Numbered from the stretch's first letter, positions 45,549 to 57,062 are shown. The stretch: DNA of 64,000 nt from Corynebacterium deserti GIMN1.010 (GCF_001277995.1 NZ_CP009220.1:2418001-2482000), one strand, 5' to 3'. A program made the numbers and translations. Notes: a model not told the origin generated them from the sequence alone.

Positions 45549-46580
45549 CTAGTTGTTTCTGCCGCGGGCAACTACCTTCCAGGTACGGAAAGTGCCATCC
45601 GCTTCCCGAACGTAGACCTCATCCACTAAATTAATCACGTTGCAGGCATGGTTGGGCACGATTTCAAGCTGCTCCCCGATTACTGGAAGTGGCGCATTAT
45701 CTGGCCAGAAAATGGTTGCGTGATGCTCCGACAAAGCAGAGATTCGGGCCTCAGGATTCCCCAGAACAAAACCATTGCCATCAATCCATGCTGGTTTATC
45801 AGTGCTGAGAATTTTGGATCCCGCATCCAAAATAATCCGACGATCTGACACATTTCGGCTGACCACAGTAGACAGCACCGTCATTGCCACCTGCTTTTCA
45901 GTGCAGGCTCCCGAGGTGATCTGTTGGGAATCGTTAAACACATACACACCTGGTCGCATCTCATCGATTGCGCCTGTGAACTGCGCAGACGGCGAGGAAC
46001 CGCCAGAAGTTAGGCCGCCACCTAGTCGCTGGATGCTGTTGTTTAAAGCCTGCAGCTCATCAGCTGCTGCCTGCTCACCATTTCCCGGGCCATAAGAATG
46101 CCCAGGAAAAGTAAACACTCCTGCATACCTGCTGCCCAGCGCCTCGCGGATCTGACTCAATTCCGAAGCAGTCGCCATGACTCCACTTCTACGATGTCCC
46201 GAATCAACTTCAATCAGAGCCTTGATATCTTCCCGCAAACCCGCCGTCGCCTGTGCCATCTCTACCGAATCCACGCCAATGGAAATTTCTCCGGGGATCG
46301 CGTTCAGGCGTTGCACTGCATGATCGGTTAGATACAGCGGATATGCAATAAAGATGTCCGTAAAACCTGCGCCGGCAAAAATTTCTGCCTCGCCAATCGT
46401 TGCGCAGGTAATCCCTCGGGCACCGGCATCGACCTGCATTTGTGCAATTTCAATGATTTTGTGTGTTTTCACATGCGGACGCAGGGCAATCTCATGGGCA
46501 CCGGCGTGAGCTGCCATGGCGGAAATATTGGCCTTCACGCGCTCGCGGTCAATGAGAACAGCAGGTGTATCAATCATCAT
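45549..46580 (-). CDS. Alanine-racemase-fold PLP enzyme (D-threonine aldolase / D-serine dehydratase-like)
   Basis: A 343-residue fold-type III PLP protein. It starts MMIDTPAVLIDRERVKANI, the PLP Lys is in LRPHVKTHKIIEIA, and GITCATIGEAEIFA and GGSSPSAQF (phosphate site) follow. A C-terminal metal-site region, PNHACNVINLVDEVYV, resembles the HxC zinc site of D-serine dehydratases and D-threonine aldolases. The substrate is therefore a D-amino acid or 3-hydroxy amino acid, unproven. The start ATG overlaps the pqo stop (ATGA), so it is translationally coupled to pqo. Confidence 0.85.
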   Translation of the reverse strand: MMIDTPAVLIDRERVKANISAMAAHAGAHEIALRPHVKTHKIIEIAQMQVDAGARGITCATIGEAEIFAGAGFTDIFIAYPLYLTDHAVQRLNAIPGEISIGVDSVEMAQATAGLREDIKALIEVDSGHRRSGVMATASELSQIREALGSRYAGVFTFPGHSYGPGNGEQAAADELQALNNSIQRLGGGLTSGGSSPSAQFTGAIDEMRPGVYVFNDSQQITSGACTEKQVAMTVLSTVVSRNVSDRRIILDAGSKILSTDKPAWIDGNGFVLGNPEARISALSEHHATIFWPDNAPLPVIGEQLEIVPNHACNVINLVDEVYVREADGTFRTWKVVARGRNN

Positions 46581-48316
46581 GGAGTAGGAATATTCCTTAT
46601 GTTCGATCGGGCGAGATCGATCATCGCTCCTACTCCTCCACCAAAGACGGTTCGGGTGGCCGCCTTGCTGAATCCCATGATCTGTTCCCACGTGATGGTT
46701 GGTGGGATCGACAGCGCATTAGGATCGGTGACGATATCGATCAGTACAGGTCCAGGATATGCCAACGCCTCAGCTAGCTGCTCGCGAGCTTTCTTCGGAT
46801 CGGTGATGCGTACCGATTTGATACCCGCAGCCGCCGCAATCTCTGCGAAATTCACTTCCTCATGGTCAGTACCAAATTCTGGTTGTCCCTCTACGAGCAT
46901 CTCCAACTTCACCATGCCCAAAGAACTGTTGTTAAACACCACAGCCTTCAGCGGAAGTTGGTGCAGCTTAACGGTCAGAAGCTCACCCAGCAGCATGCCC
47001 AAACCACCATCGCCACACATCGCGATCACCTGGCGGTTCCGGTCGGCACTTTGCGCACCAATCGCATGAGGCAACGCATTAGCCATCGTGCCGTGGCGGA
47101 ATGAACCCACAAAGTCGCGCGTTCCTTCCGGATTTTCGATGTACCTCGCATGCCACACATTGCACATTCCGGTGTCCACGGTAAACACCGCGTCCTTATC
47201 CGCCAGCTCATTCAAAATAGACGCAACGTATTCAGGGTGAATAGGCACATGCTTCTCCACGTTATGTGTGTACGTCTCCACCACCGAGCTCAACTTACGC
47301 TCGTGTGCCTTGAGCATCCGATCAAGGAAGGAACGATCTGTCTTTTCCTTCACATGAGGCAAAATATTTTCTATTGTTGCAGCAACATCACCGGTCACCG
47401 GGTATTTCACCGTGGTACGTCGACCAATGTGTGCACCGTTGATATCCACCTGGGCAACGTTATCTTTAGGAAGGAAATCAGAATAAGGGAAATCCGTGCC
47501 CAACAGAATCAGCAGATCCGCCTCATTGGACGCATCCACGCAGGCGCCGTAACCAAGTAGTCCAGACATGCCGACCTCAAACGGATTCTCATGCTGGATG
47601 TACTGCTTACCACCCAGCGCATGGCCGATCGGTGACTTAATCTTCTCCGCCAACTCCAACACCTGCGCGCGAGCATTCTTCACGCCCGCACCGCAGAACA
47701 AAGTGACAGACTTAGCGTTGTTAATCGCCTCCACCAACGCTGCAGCCTCAGTAGGATCCGGGAACACCACAGGAGTACCCGAGGAAATAGTGGAATTAGC
47801 GTAAGTGCCATCACCTGCGTTTTCCTTAGCGATATCACCAGGAATCACCACCACCGACACACCTTTACCCGCCATGGTGGACTGAATCGCGTGATGCAGA
47901 ATGCGTTCACCCTGCTCACCGCCATTCACCATCTCGCAGTAACCAGAGCATTCCTTAAACAAAATCTCCGGATGCGTTTCCTGGAAGAACGTCGAACCGA
48001 TCTGGGCACTCGGGATATGGCTAGCGATAGCCAAAACCTTCGCACCATTTCGATGCGAATCATAAAGACCCTGAATCAGGTGTGTGTTTCCAGGACCACA
48101 AGAAGCAGCACATACTGCCAGCTCCCCAGTGATCAACGATTCCGCACCAGCTGCAAACGCCGCCGCTTCCTCATTTCGAACGTGCACCCACTCAATATCT
48201 GATTGGCGGACAGCATCCACGATCGGATTGAGACTGTCACCCACCAAACCATAAATTCGCTTCACACCTTGAGCTTCCAAGGTGTCAATTAATTGTTCTG
48301 CGTAGCTGCGTGCCAT
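46577..48316 (-). CDS. pqo: Pyruvate:quinone oxidoreductase
   Basis: A 579-residue ThDP- and FAD-dependent peripheral membrane enzyme that turns pyruvate into acetate and CO2 and passes electrons to menaquinone (PoxB family). Evidence: the ThDP-activating Glu in VHVRNEEAAAFAAG near 50, the central FAD domain, and the ThDP motif GDGGLGMLLGELLTVKLHQL ending in NN (about 430-460). The C-terminal 30 residues (AMIDLARSNIRNIPTP) could form the amphipathic membrane anchor. AAGGAG precedes the ATG. The downstream gene overlaps by 4 bp. Confidence 0.96.
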   Translation of the reverse strand: MARSYAEQLIDTLEAQGVKRIYGLVGDSLNPIVDAVRQSDIEWVHVRNEEAAAFAAGAESLITGELAVCAASCGPGNTHLIQGLYDSHRNGAKVLAIASHIPSAQIGSTFFQETHPEILFKECSGYCEMVNGGEQGERILHHAIQSTMAGKGVSVVVIPGDIAKENAGDGTYANSTISSGTPVVFPDPTEAAALVEAINNAKSVTLFCGAGVKNARAQVLELAEKIKSPIGHALGGKQYIQHENPFEVGMSGLLGYGACVDASNEADLLILLGTDFPYSDFLPKDNVAQVDINGAHIGRRTTVKYPVTGDVAATIENILPHVKEKTDRSFLDRMLKAHERKLSSVVETYTHNVEKHVPIHPEYVASILNELADKDAVFTVDTGMCNVWHARYIENPEGTRDFVGSFRHGTMANALPHAIGAQSADRNRQVIAMCGDGGLGMLLGELLTVKLHQLPLKAVVFNNSSLGMVKLEMLVEGQPEFGTDHEEVNFAEIAAAAGIKSVRITDPKKAREQLAEALAYPGPVLIDIVTDPNALSIPPTITWEQIMGFSKAATRTVFGGGVGAMIDLARSNIRNIPTP

Positions 48317-48518
48317 CTGAACTCCTTAACGTTATGGCTATTGTGTTGCCTAACTTGGTGCGACTTCGATTGTGCTCCTCAAATCGCTTCGCTGCCATAC
48401 TTTCTTTGTCTGCCAGGGGATTTCCGGGAGGATTGTCGTGGTTTAGGAGCGGTTGGATGCCCGATCGGAGTGCTCAGACCCCAGCTGTTGAGTAACTCGC
48501 GGCACCCAAAAAGGTAAA

Positions 48519-48576
48519 ACCAGACAGACGTGACAAAAACCTGCAATTTCGCCAGATCTTGTCACGCCTGTCTGGT
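48519..48576. repeat. Palindromic interspersed element, copy 1
   Basis: Arms ACCAGACAGACGTGACAA (48519-48536) and TTGTCACGCCTGTCTGGT (48559-48576) are 18 bp with one mismatch, around a 22-nt centre that contains CTGC/GCCAG. Copy 2 at 54254 has the same arms and the same 22-nt centre length. Its centre is related to copy 1 read in reverse complement. Confidence 0.85.
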
Positions 48577-48743
48577 CGCCTAGAAATCTGGCCAAATTTA
48601 GACCCCGACCCCACAAAAAGTGACCTAACAGAGTCGCCTCTAAGTGCCTCAAAGAACCCGACCCACACTGACACTGCCCTACAATTTCCGACGTCTTAAA
48701 TCTCCACACAGCACCCTGATCCAAAACGCCAACAAAAGAGTTG

Positions 48744-48771
48744 TAACTGTACCGACCATTCGTTACAGTTA
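48744..48771. promoter_or_regulatory. Operator of the MFS-TetR operon
   Basis: TAACTGTA (48744-48751) and TACAGTTA (48764-48771) are perfect arms 12 bp apart. The right arm contains the hexamer TACAGT, 8 nt before the MFS start, so a bound TetR protein would block a leaderless promoter. Confidence 0.7.
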
Positions 48772-48777
48772 CGATCT

Positions 48778-50262
48778 ATGACTTCAGAAACTTTACAGGC
48801 GCAAGCGCCTACGAAAACCCAACGATGGGCTTTCCTCGCTGTTATCAGCGGCGGTCTCTTTCTGATCGGTGTAGACAACTCGATTCTCTACACTGCACTC
48901 CCCCTGCTGCGTGAACAGCTCGCAGCCACTGAAACCCAAGCATTGTGGATCATCAACGCATACCCCCTGCTCATGGCGGGTCTTCTTTTAGGTACCGGCA
49001 CTTTGGGTGACAAAATCGGCCACCGCCGGATGTTCCTCATGGGCTTGAGCATTTTCGGAATTGCTTCACTTGGCGCTGCGTTTGCTCCAACTGCGTGGGC
49101 TCTTGTCGCTGCGAGAGCTTTCCTTGGCATCGGTGCGGCAACGATGATGCCTGCAACCTTGGCTTTAATCCGCATTACGTTTGAGGATGAGCGTGAGCGC
49201 AACACTGCAATTGGCATTTGGGGTTCAGTGGCAATTCTTGGCGCGGCGGCAGGCCCTATCATTGGTGGTGCACTATTGGAATTCTTCTGGTGGGGTTCGG
49301 TTTTCCTCATAAACGTTCCGGTGGCTGTTATCGCGTTGATCGCTACGCTTTTTGTTGCGCCGGCCAATATCGCGAATCCGTCTAAGCATTGGGATTTCTT
49401 GTCGTCGTTCTATGCGCTGCTTACACTTGCTGGGTTGATCATCACGATCAAGGAATCTGTGAATACTGCACGCCATATGCCACTTCTTTTGGGTGCCGTT
49501 GCCATGTTGGTCGTCGGTGCGGTGTTATTTAGCAGTCGTCAGAAGAAGATCGAGGAGCCACTTCTAGATCTGTCGTTGTTCCGCAATCGCCTTTTCTTAG
49601 GCGGTGTGGTTGCTGCGGGCATGGCGATGTTTACTGTGTCCGGTTTGGAAATGACTACCTCGCAGCGTTTCCAATTGTCTGTGGGATTTACTCCACTTGA
49701 GGCTGGTTTGTTGATGATCCCCGCAGCGTTAGGTAGCTTCCCCATGTCTATTATTGGTGGCGCAAACCTGCATCATTGGGGTTTTAAGCCATTGATCAGT
49801 GGTGGTTTTGCTGCCACTGCCGTTGGCATCGCATTGTGTATTTGGGGTGCAACGCATACTGACGGCCTGCCGTTGTTCATCGCGGGACTGTTCTTCATGG
49901 GCGCGGGCGCTGGATCGGTCATGTCAGTGTCTTCGACGGCCATCATTGGCTCGGCGCCGGTGCGTAAAGCCGGCATGGCTTCTTCCATCGAAGAGGTGTC
50001 CTACGAGTTCGGTACACTATTGTCAGTGGCAATCCTGGGCAGCTTATTCCCCTTGTTCTACTCACTGCATGCGCCAGCCGAGGTTGCAGATAACTTCGCC
50101 GCAGGCGTCCACCACGCAATTTATGGCGACGTGGCGCGGGCTTCTTTGGACACCGCGTACATCAACGTGTTGATTATTGCCTTGAGTTGCGCAGTAGCGG
50201 CTGCTCTGATCAGCAGTTACCTTTTCCGCGGAAATCCGAAGGGAGCCAACAATGCGCACTAG
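48778..50262 (+). CDS. MFS drug:H+ antiporter (DHA2-type, 14 segments)
   Basis: A 494-residue major-facilitator protein with about 14 membrane spans. Motif A-like GTLGDKIGHRRMFLMGLSIF lies in the 2-3 loop and motif C-like GAAAGPIIGGALLEFFWW in helix 5, both typical of drug exporters such as QacA/LfrA. A regulator gene overlaps its 3' end by 11 bp, and the palindromic operator lies upstream. It should export an unknown toxic compound and be derepressed by it. Confidence 0.9.
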   Translation: MTSETLQAQAPTKTQRWAFLAVISGGLFLIGVDNSILYTALPLLREQLAATETQALWIINAYPLLMAGLLLGTGTLGDKIGHRRMFLMGLSIFGIASLGAAFAPTAWALVAARAFLGIGAATMMPATLALIRITFEDERERNTAIGIWGSVAILGAAAGPIIGGALLEFFWWGSVFLINVPVAVIALIATLFVAPANIANPSKHWDFLSSFYALLTLAGLIITIKESVNTARHMPLLLGAVAMLVVGAVLFSSRQKKIEEPLLDLSLFRNRLFLGGVVAAGMAMFTVSGLEMTTSQRFQLSVGFTPLEAGLLMIPAALGSFPMSIIGGANLHHWGFKPLISGGFAATAVGIALCIWGATHTDGLPLFIAGLFFMGAGAGSVMSVSSTAIIGSAPVRKAGMASSIEEVSYEFGTLLSVAILGSLFPLFYSLHAPAEVADNFAAGVHHAIYGDVARASLDTAYINVLIIALSCAVAAALISSYLFRGNPKGANNAH

Positions 50263-50785
50263 CAAAAAAGAGATGATTCTGCGCACGGCCATCGATTATA
50301 TCGGCGAGCACAGCCTCGAGACGTTGAGTTACGATTCGCTCGCTGAGGCAACCGGTCTGTCCAAGTCGGGCTTGATTTATCATTTCCCCAGCCGCCACGC
50401 GTTGCTTTTAGGCATGCACGAGTTACTTGCCGACGACTGGGACAAGGAATTGCGCGACATAACCCGCGACCCAGAGGATCCACTCGAGCGATTGCGCGCC
50501 GTGGTGGTTACGCTTGCTGAAAACGTTTCGCGCCCCGAGCTGCTTTTGCTTATCGACGCCCCCTCCCACCCGGATTTCCTAAACGCCTGGCGCACTGTAA
50601 ATCATCAATGGATCCCCGACACCGATGATTTAGAAAACGATGCCCACAAACGCGCCGTCTACCTGGTGCAGCTCGCAGCTGATGGCCTCTTCGTGCACGA
50701 TTACATTCACGATGACGTCCTCAGCAAGTCCAAGCGCCAAGCCATGCTGGAAACAATTCTCGAGCTGATACCAAGCCAGACTTAA
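50252..50785 (+). CDS. TetR-family repressor
   Basis: A 177-residue regulator with an N-terminal helix-turn-helix (LSYDSLAEATGLSKSGLIYHF at about 25-45) and an alpha-helical ligand domain. It is coupled to the MFS gene by an 11-bp overlap, the usual arrangement for a local repressor of its own exporter. The likely site is the TAACTGTA/TACAGTTA palindrome. Confidence 0.92.
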   Translation: MRTSKKEMILRTAIDYIGEHSLETLSYDSLAEATGLSKSGLIYHFPSRHALLLGMHELLADDWDKELRDITRDPEDPLERLRAVVVTLAENVSRPELLLLIDAPSHPDFLNAWRTVNHQWIPDTDDLENDAHKRAVYLVQLAADGLFVHDYIHDDVLSKSKRQAMLETILELIPSQT

Positions 50786-50808
50786 ATTTCTACCTTAAAG
50801 TCTTGAAC

Positions 50809-52131
50809 ATGACTGTTCAGGAATTCGACCGCGCGACCAAACCCACACCAAAACCCCCAATTGTTTCCTGGGCGTTTTGGGATTGGGGTTCCGCCTCTTT
50901 CAACGCGGTCCTCGTGACCTTTATTTTTTCGGTCTATCTCACTGATTCAGTCGGCGCTACCCTCCCCGAGAGTTCCAACGCCACTTCACTGTACTCCATG
51001 GCGGTTGCCATCGCCGGAGTGATCGTGGCAGTTGTTGCTCCAGTCATGGGCCGGAGATCAGATATTAAGGGCACTCGGCGCAGGTCACTGCGCATGTGGA
51101 CACTTATCACCGTATTCTTGATGTTCTGTCTCTTTGCAGTAAAGAACACTGATCCCACATTTTTCTGGTTCGGTGTAACCATCATGGCGATCGCCAACAT
51201 CACCTTTGAGTTCGCCGAAGTTCAGTACTATGCGCAGCTCTCCCAGATCTCGACCCGCGAAAACGTGGGCCGAGTTTCTGGTTTCGGCTGGTCCATGGGT
51301 TACTTCGGTGGCATCATTCTACTACTTGTTTGTTACCTAGGCTTCGTTGTCGGAGATGGCGGTGCCCGCGGATTCCTGAACCTTTCCATCGAAGATGGCA
51401 TGAACATCCGCCTCGTCGCAGTACTTGCAGCCGTTTGGTTTTTGGTCTCTGCGATTCCGGCACTTCTTCGAGTCCCAGAAATTGAGCCTCAGGTAGCTGC
51501 CAAAGATCACCCCAAAGGTCTCATCGCTGCCTACAAGGATCTCTTCGAACAGATCGCTGAGCTGTGGAAACAAGACCGCAACGCCGTGTATTTCCTCATC
51601 GCAGCAGCTGTTTTCCGTGATGGACTCGCCGGAGTATTCACCTTCGGTGCAATCCTTGCGGTCTCTGTGTACGGACTATCTGCCGGTGATGTCCTCCTCT
51701 TTGGTGTCGCAGCAAACGTGGTCTCTGCATTGGGAGCGCTCCTCGGAGGATTCCTAGACGATCGCGTCGGACCAAAACCCATCATCTTGATCTCACTCAC
51801 CATCATGATTATCGACGCCACCGTCCTCTTCTTCGTTGAAGGCCCCACCAATTTCTGGATCTTTGGATTAATCCTCTGTGCGTTTGTGGGACCTGCACAG
51901 TCAGCGTCGAGAAGCTATTTAACACGCCTTTCCCCAGATGGTCAGGAAGGCCAGCTCTTCGGCCTTTATGCGACCACCGGTCGCGCTGTGAGTTGGATGG
52001 CGCCGTCGCTGTTTGGTGTATTTGTGGGGCTCACCGGCGATGACCGCACTGGCATTTTGGCCATCGCGCTGATTTTGCTGTTCGGTATTGTGCTGTTGAG
52101 TATGGTGAAGCCACCGCACAAGGTGAAGTAG
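50809..52131 (+). CDS. MFS transporter of the UMF1 (Atg22-like) family
   Basis: A 440-residue membrane protein with about 12 spans. The UMF1-type N-terminus is VSWAFWDWGSASFNAVLVTF, and FEFAEVQYYAQLSQIS with ENVGRVSGFGWSMGYFGG is diagnostic of the Atg22/UMF1 group. The substrate is unknown; relatives are linked to amino acid efflux. ATG 50809 lies 7 nt after TAAAGT (50796-50801), so it has its own leaderless promoter just behind the TetR gene. Confidence 0.86.
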   Translation: MTVQEFDRATKPTPKPPIVSWAFWDWGSASFNAVLVTFIFSVYLTDSVGATLPESSNATSLYSMAVAIAGVIVAVVAPVMGRRSDIKGTRRRSLRMWTLITVFLMFCLFAVKNTDPTFFWFGVTIMAIANITFEFAEVQYYAQLSQISTRENVGRVSGFGWSMGYFGGIILLLVCYLGFVVGDGGARGFLNLSIEDGMNIRLVAVLAAVWFLVSAIPALLRVPEIEPQVAAKDHPKGLIAAYKDLFEQIAELWKQDRNAVYFLIAAAVFRDGLAGVFTFGAILAVSVYGLSAGDVLLFGVAANVVSALGALLGGFLDDRVGPKPIILISLTIMIIDATVLFFVEGPTNFWIFGLILCAFVGPAQSASRSYLTRLSPDGQEGQLFGLYATTGRAVSWMAPSLFGVFVGLTGDDRTGILAIALILLFGIVLLSMVKPPHKVK

Positions 52132-52149
52132 ACAAAGCGCCCACAAGGA

Positions 52150-54253
<2,104 letters not shown>

Positions 54254-54311
54254 ACCAGACAGGCGTGCCAAAACCTGGCGAAAATCCAGATTCTTGTCAC
54301 GCCTGTCTGGT
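54254..54311. repeat. Palindromic interspersed element, copy 2
   Basis: Arms ACCAGACAGGCGTGCCAA (54254-54271) and TTGTCACGCCTGTCTGGT (54294-54311), one mismatch, with a 22-nt centre containing CTGGCGAAAATCCAG. The right arm is identical to that of copy 1, 5.7 kb away. Confidence 0.85.
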
Positions 54312-54349
54312 TTCCCCTTGGCGCAACGAAGACCCTCTCTGAAAAGACT

Positions 54350-54388
54350 AAAAGAGGCAAGAAAACCACACTGTTTCCCTGCCTCTGC
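54350..54388 (-). terminator. Terminator of ddh
   Basis: AGAGGCA and TGCCTCT arms with AAGAAAACC/GGGAAAC pairing inside, followed on the minus strand by TTTTAGTCTTTT. Confidence 0.72.
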
Positions 54389-54405
54389 GTCTTAAAAGCC
54401 CTGAA

Positions 54406-55368
54406 TTAGACGTCGCGGGCGATCAGATCGTCTAAGTTTTCTGGGGACAGCAGGTATGGCGCAACTTCCAAGACGGTGAAGGCTCCACCTAGGCCCTGTT
54501 GCTTCATTCGGTGAGCTGCACGACCGAAAGCGATCTGTGAGGAAGCAGTGAAATCTGGGTTGCGATCCAACTTGAGGATATATTCCACGGTGTGGTTGTA
54601 TCCACCGGTGTCGGCGGTGGTGATCACGTGTCCGCCGTGGGGCATTCCGGTGTGCTGGGCGTCGAAGGTGGCTTCGTCGATGAAGTTCACCTCCACCTCG
54701 TAGCCGACAAAGTAGTCGGACATGGTGCGAATATCGTTTTCGATGCGCTCGTGATCAGCGGAGTCTGCAACCACAAAACATTGGCGCTTGTGGGTTTGCT
54801 TGCCGTTAAGATCGCCCGCTTCGCCGCGTCGGGCCAGGTCAAGAGCATCCTCGGAAGGCAGGGTGTATTGGACGGCCTTGATGACGCCGGGGATGCGTCG
54901 CAAAGCATCGGAGTGGCCTTGAGACAAACCTGGGCCCCAGAAGGTGTGCTGTTGGTGCTGGGCGAGCACTGCCGCGGCGTAGACGCGGTTGATGGAGAAC
55001 ATACCAGGATCCCAGCCGGTGGACACGAGCGCAACGTTGCCGGCAGCGCGCGCAGCCTCGTCCATCGCCTGGCGGTGGCGCGGGATGTCGCGGTGATTGT
55101 CATAGGTGTCCACAGTGCACGCGAACTGTGCAAACTGCGGCGCTTGCTCAGGGATGTCCGTCGCAGACCCCATACACAGGAACAACACATCCACATCGGA
55201 GGCATGCTTCTCGACGTCCGCCACATCAAACACCGGCGCCTTCGTATCCAGGCTCGCACGCCGCGAGAAAATACCTACCAAGTCCATGTCAGGCTGCAGG
55301 GCAATAAGCTTTTCGACGCTTCTACCCAGGTTTCCGTAGCCGACAATAGCTGCGCGGATGTTGGTCAT
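54406..55368 (-). CDS. ddh: meso-Diaminopimelate D-dehydrogenase
   Basis: NADPH-dependent Ddh makes meso-DAP in one step, the short lysine/peptidoglycan branch of this genus. The 320 residues start MTNIRAAIVGYGNLGRSVEK, with the Rossmann glycines; LFLCMGSATDIPEQAP and STGWDPGMFSINRVYAAAVL line the active site; GPGLSQGHSDALRR and MPHGGHVITT follow. The family is confined to few bacteria, which supports Corynebacterium. It ends in a hairpin. I recall the ATCC 13032 protein as slightly different, for example at residues 6, 24 and 39. Confidence 0.98.
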   Translation of the reverse strand: MTNIRAAIVGYGNLGRSVEKLIALQPDMDLVGIFSRRASLDTKAPVFDVADVEKHASDVDVLFLCMGSATDIPEQAPQFAQFACTVDTYDNHRDIPRHRQAMDEAARAAGNVALVSTGWDPGMFSINRVYAAAVLAQHQQHTFWGPGLSQGHSDALRRIPGVIKAVQYTLPSEDALDLARRGEAGDLNGKQTHKRQCFVVADSADHERIENDIRTMSDYFVGYEVEVNFIDEATFDAQHTGMPHGGHVITTADTGGYNHTVEYILKLDRNPDFTASSQIAFGRAAHRMKQQGLGGAFTVLEVAPYLLSPENLDDLIARDV

Positions 55369-55434
55369 CGTTGTTGATCCTCCAGTATTTGTAGCACTTT
55401 CCTACACAAGCATATCCAAGGGCATACTGGATCA

Positions 55435-56250
55435 ATGCTCAAGGGAACGCTGATTCATCAAGGCCGAGAACGAACCTTCCACATCGTCGAGCCCTCCGGC
55501 CCCCAAACCGATGCGCTCATCTTCTTCCACGGCTCCCAACAATCCGGCCGAGTAGTTCGGAAGTTCTCCAACGAAACTTTCGACAGCCTTCCCTTCCTCG
55601 TCGTCTACCCCGACGGCGTCGAACAGCACTGGAACGACGCCCGCCTCGGCCTCGACGAACGCACCCGCCACCTCGCCATCGACGACGTCGGCTTCTTCAT
55701 CTCCCTCATCCGCCACCTTGGTACCACGTACGGCACACAACGCGTCTTTGTCGCCGGCTACTCTAACGGCGGCCAAATGGTCATGCGGCTAATCCACGAA
55801 GTCCCGAAAATGCTCAGTGGTGCCGCGACCATCGCAGCGAACATGCCCGCCCCGCACAATACCCTCCCCGAGCTGCGCAACTATCGAGCATTTCCCGTCC
55901 CCTACATGTCCATCGCCGGCACCGCCGACCCCTTCTCTCCATTTTCTGGAGGCGACGCCGGAATCGGCCATGCACACCGCCGCGGCGACGGCCTCTCTGC
56001 TTTCGATTCCGCCACATACTTCGCCACCCGCAACGGCATCAGCACTCCACCGGCGCGAACCACCCTCGACGGCACCACCACGTGCCATCGATGGAACGGA
56101 AAAGATCCCGTCGAGTTCTTGGCACTTGACGGGATCGGACATATCATTCCCAGCGGAAAAACCTACCCCGCGTTCCTAGGCCCCTCCACGACGACGCTTA
56201 TCGCCGCCGAGGAAATTGGACGGTTTTTCGCGGAGGTTGGGCGGAGTTAG
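55435..56250 (+). CDS. Esterase of the PHB-depolymerase/LpqC-like family
   Basis: A 271-residue alpha/beta hydrolase without signal peptide. ALIFFHGSQQSGRVVRKF provides the oxyanion hole, FVAGYSNGGQMVMRLI the nucleophile Ser near 110, IAGTADPFSPF the acidic residue and LDGIGHIIPSG the His. The closest family is polyhydroxybutyrate depolymerase/feruloyl esterase-like, but a cytosolic location makes a polymer substrate unlikely. Its stop overlaps the stop of the HAD gene by 4 bp (convergent). Confidence 0.82.
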   Translation: MLKGTLIHQGRERTFHIVEPSGPQTDALIFFHGSQQSGRVVRKFSNETFDSLPFLVVYPDGVEQHWNDARLGLDERTRHLAIDDVGFFISLIRHLGTTYGTQRVFVAGYSNGGQMVMRLIHEVPKMLSGAATIAANMPAPHNTLPELRNYRAFPVPYMSIAGTADPFSPFSGGDAGIGHAHRRGDGLSAFDSATYFATRNGISTPPARTTLDGTTTCHRWNGKDPVEFLALDGIGHIIPSGKTYPAFLGPSTTTLIAAEEIGRFFAEVGRS

Positions 56251-57062
56251 GCGTCGATAAGCTCAAGCTTGACAAACGCCTTGCGCAACCCGTCCTGCGA
56301 CACCGGGTCCGTGACCAGGTCCGCTGCCGCCTTGAGCGACGCCGACGCCTCGCCCATCGCGACGCCGTACGCGCTCGCCTCAAACAGCGACAAATCTTCG
56401 TCGCTATCACCAAACGCAATGGTGTTCGCGCGATCCGCATTCAGGTACTTCAGCAGACGATCCACGCCCACCTTCTTATTAACCGACACACCAATCGTGC
56501 CGAACAGCGGACCTGCTGCGCCACCCCACGTGGTGTGCTCAAGCTCCGGAAACGCCTCACGCGCCGCCTCAAGATCAGCCTCCGACTTGAAGATGTAACT
56601 GATCTTATTCACATCCTCACGATCTAGGCTCTCGTCCCAAAACATATCCGGATACATGCCGTCGACAGTCACATCCGCTCGTTCCGACAGCTTAGCCAGC
56701 ACCGGCTCCGCCGCCTCGCGGAAACCACTACTTGCATACAGGCCATTGTTGGACTCCAAATAGAACTCCAAACCACGGTCATATAGCCACTTCACGGCGT
56801 TGCGAGTCTCCTCGCCCGACATCCTGCGGTGGTACACAGACTCCTGCGCACTCTCCACATATCCGCCATTCGCACCAATCAGGCCATCCACCCCGATGTC
56901 CCACAACTGAGAGGTCACCTCGGCGCTGCTCCTACCGGAGCTCAAATACACGCGGTGCCCATTGGCGCGCGCCTGACGAATCGCGTCAATTGCCGAATGC
57001 GGAACCTCATTGGAGTAATCCAGCAAAGTGCCACCGATGTCTACGAACAGTAACTTACCCAT
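56247..57062 (-). CDS. HAD-superfamily (Cof-type) protein with altered motif I
   Basis: A 271-residue Cof/YbiV-like haloacid dehalogenase protein. Motif I reads LLFVDIGGTLLD: the nucleophile Asp8 is present but the usual second Asp (position 10, DxD) is Gly (codon GGT). Motif II is in VYLSSGRSSAEVT, motif III Lys in VNKKVGVDRLLKYL, and motif IV is GDSDEDLSLFEAS. Without the general acid/base Asp, ordinary phosphatase activity should be weak. It is convergent with the esterase gene. Confidence 0.85.
   Translation of the reverse strand: MGKLLFVDIGGTLLDYSNEVPHSAIDAIRQARANGHRVYLSSGRSSAEVTSQLWDIGVDGLIGANGGYVESAQESVYHRRMSGEETRNAVKWLYDRGLEFYLESNNGLYASSGFREAAEPVLAKLSERADVTVDGMYPDMFWDESLDREDVNKISYIFKSEADLEAAREAFPELEHTTWGGAAGPLFGTIGVSVNKKVGVDRLLKYLNADRANTIAFGDSDEDLSLFEASAYGVAMGEASASLKAAADLVTDPVSQDGLRKAFVKLELIDA

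Larger units (their letters stand above)
48317..48777. other. pqo-MFS divergent region
   Basis: These 461 bp include the pqo promoter, a 58-bp palindromic element (48519-48576) and the operator-promoter of the MFS gene. The rest (48577-48740) shows no gene. Confidence 0.5.
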
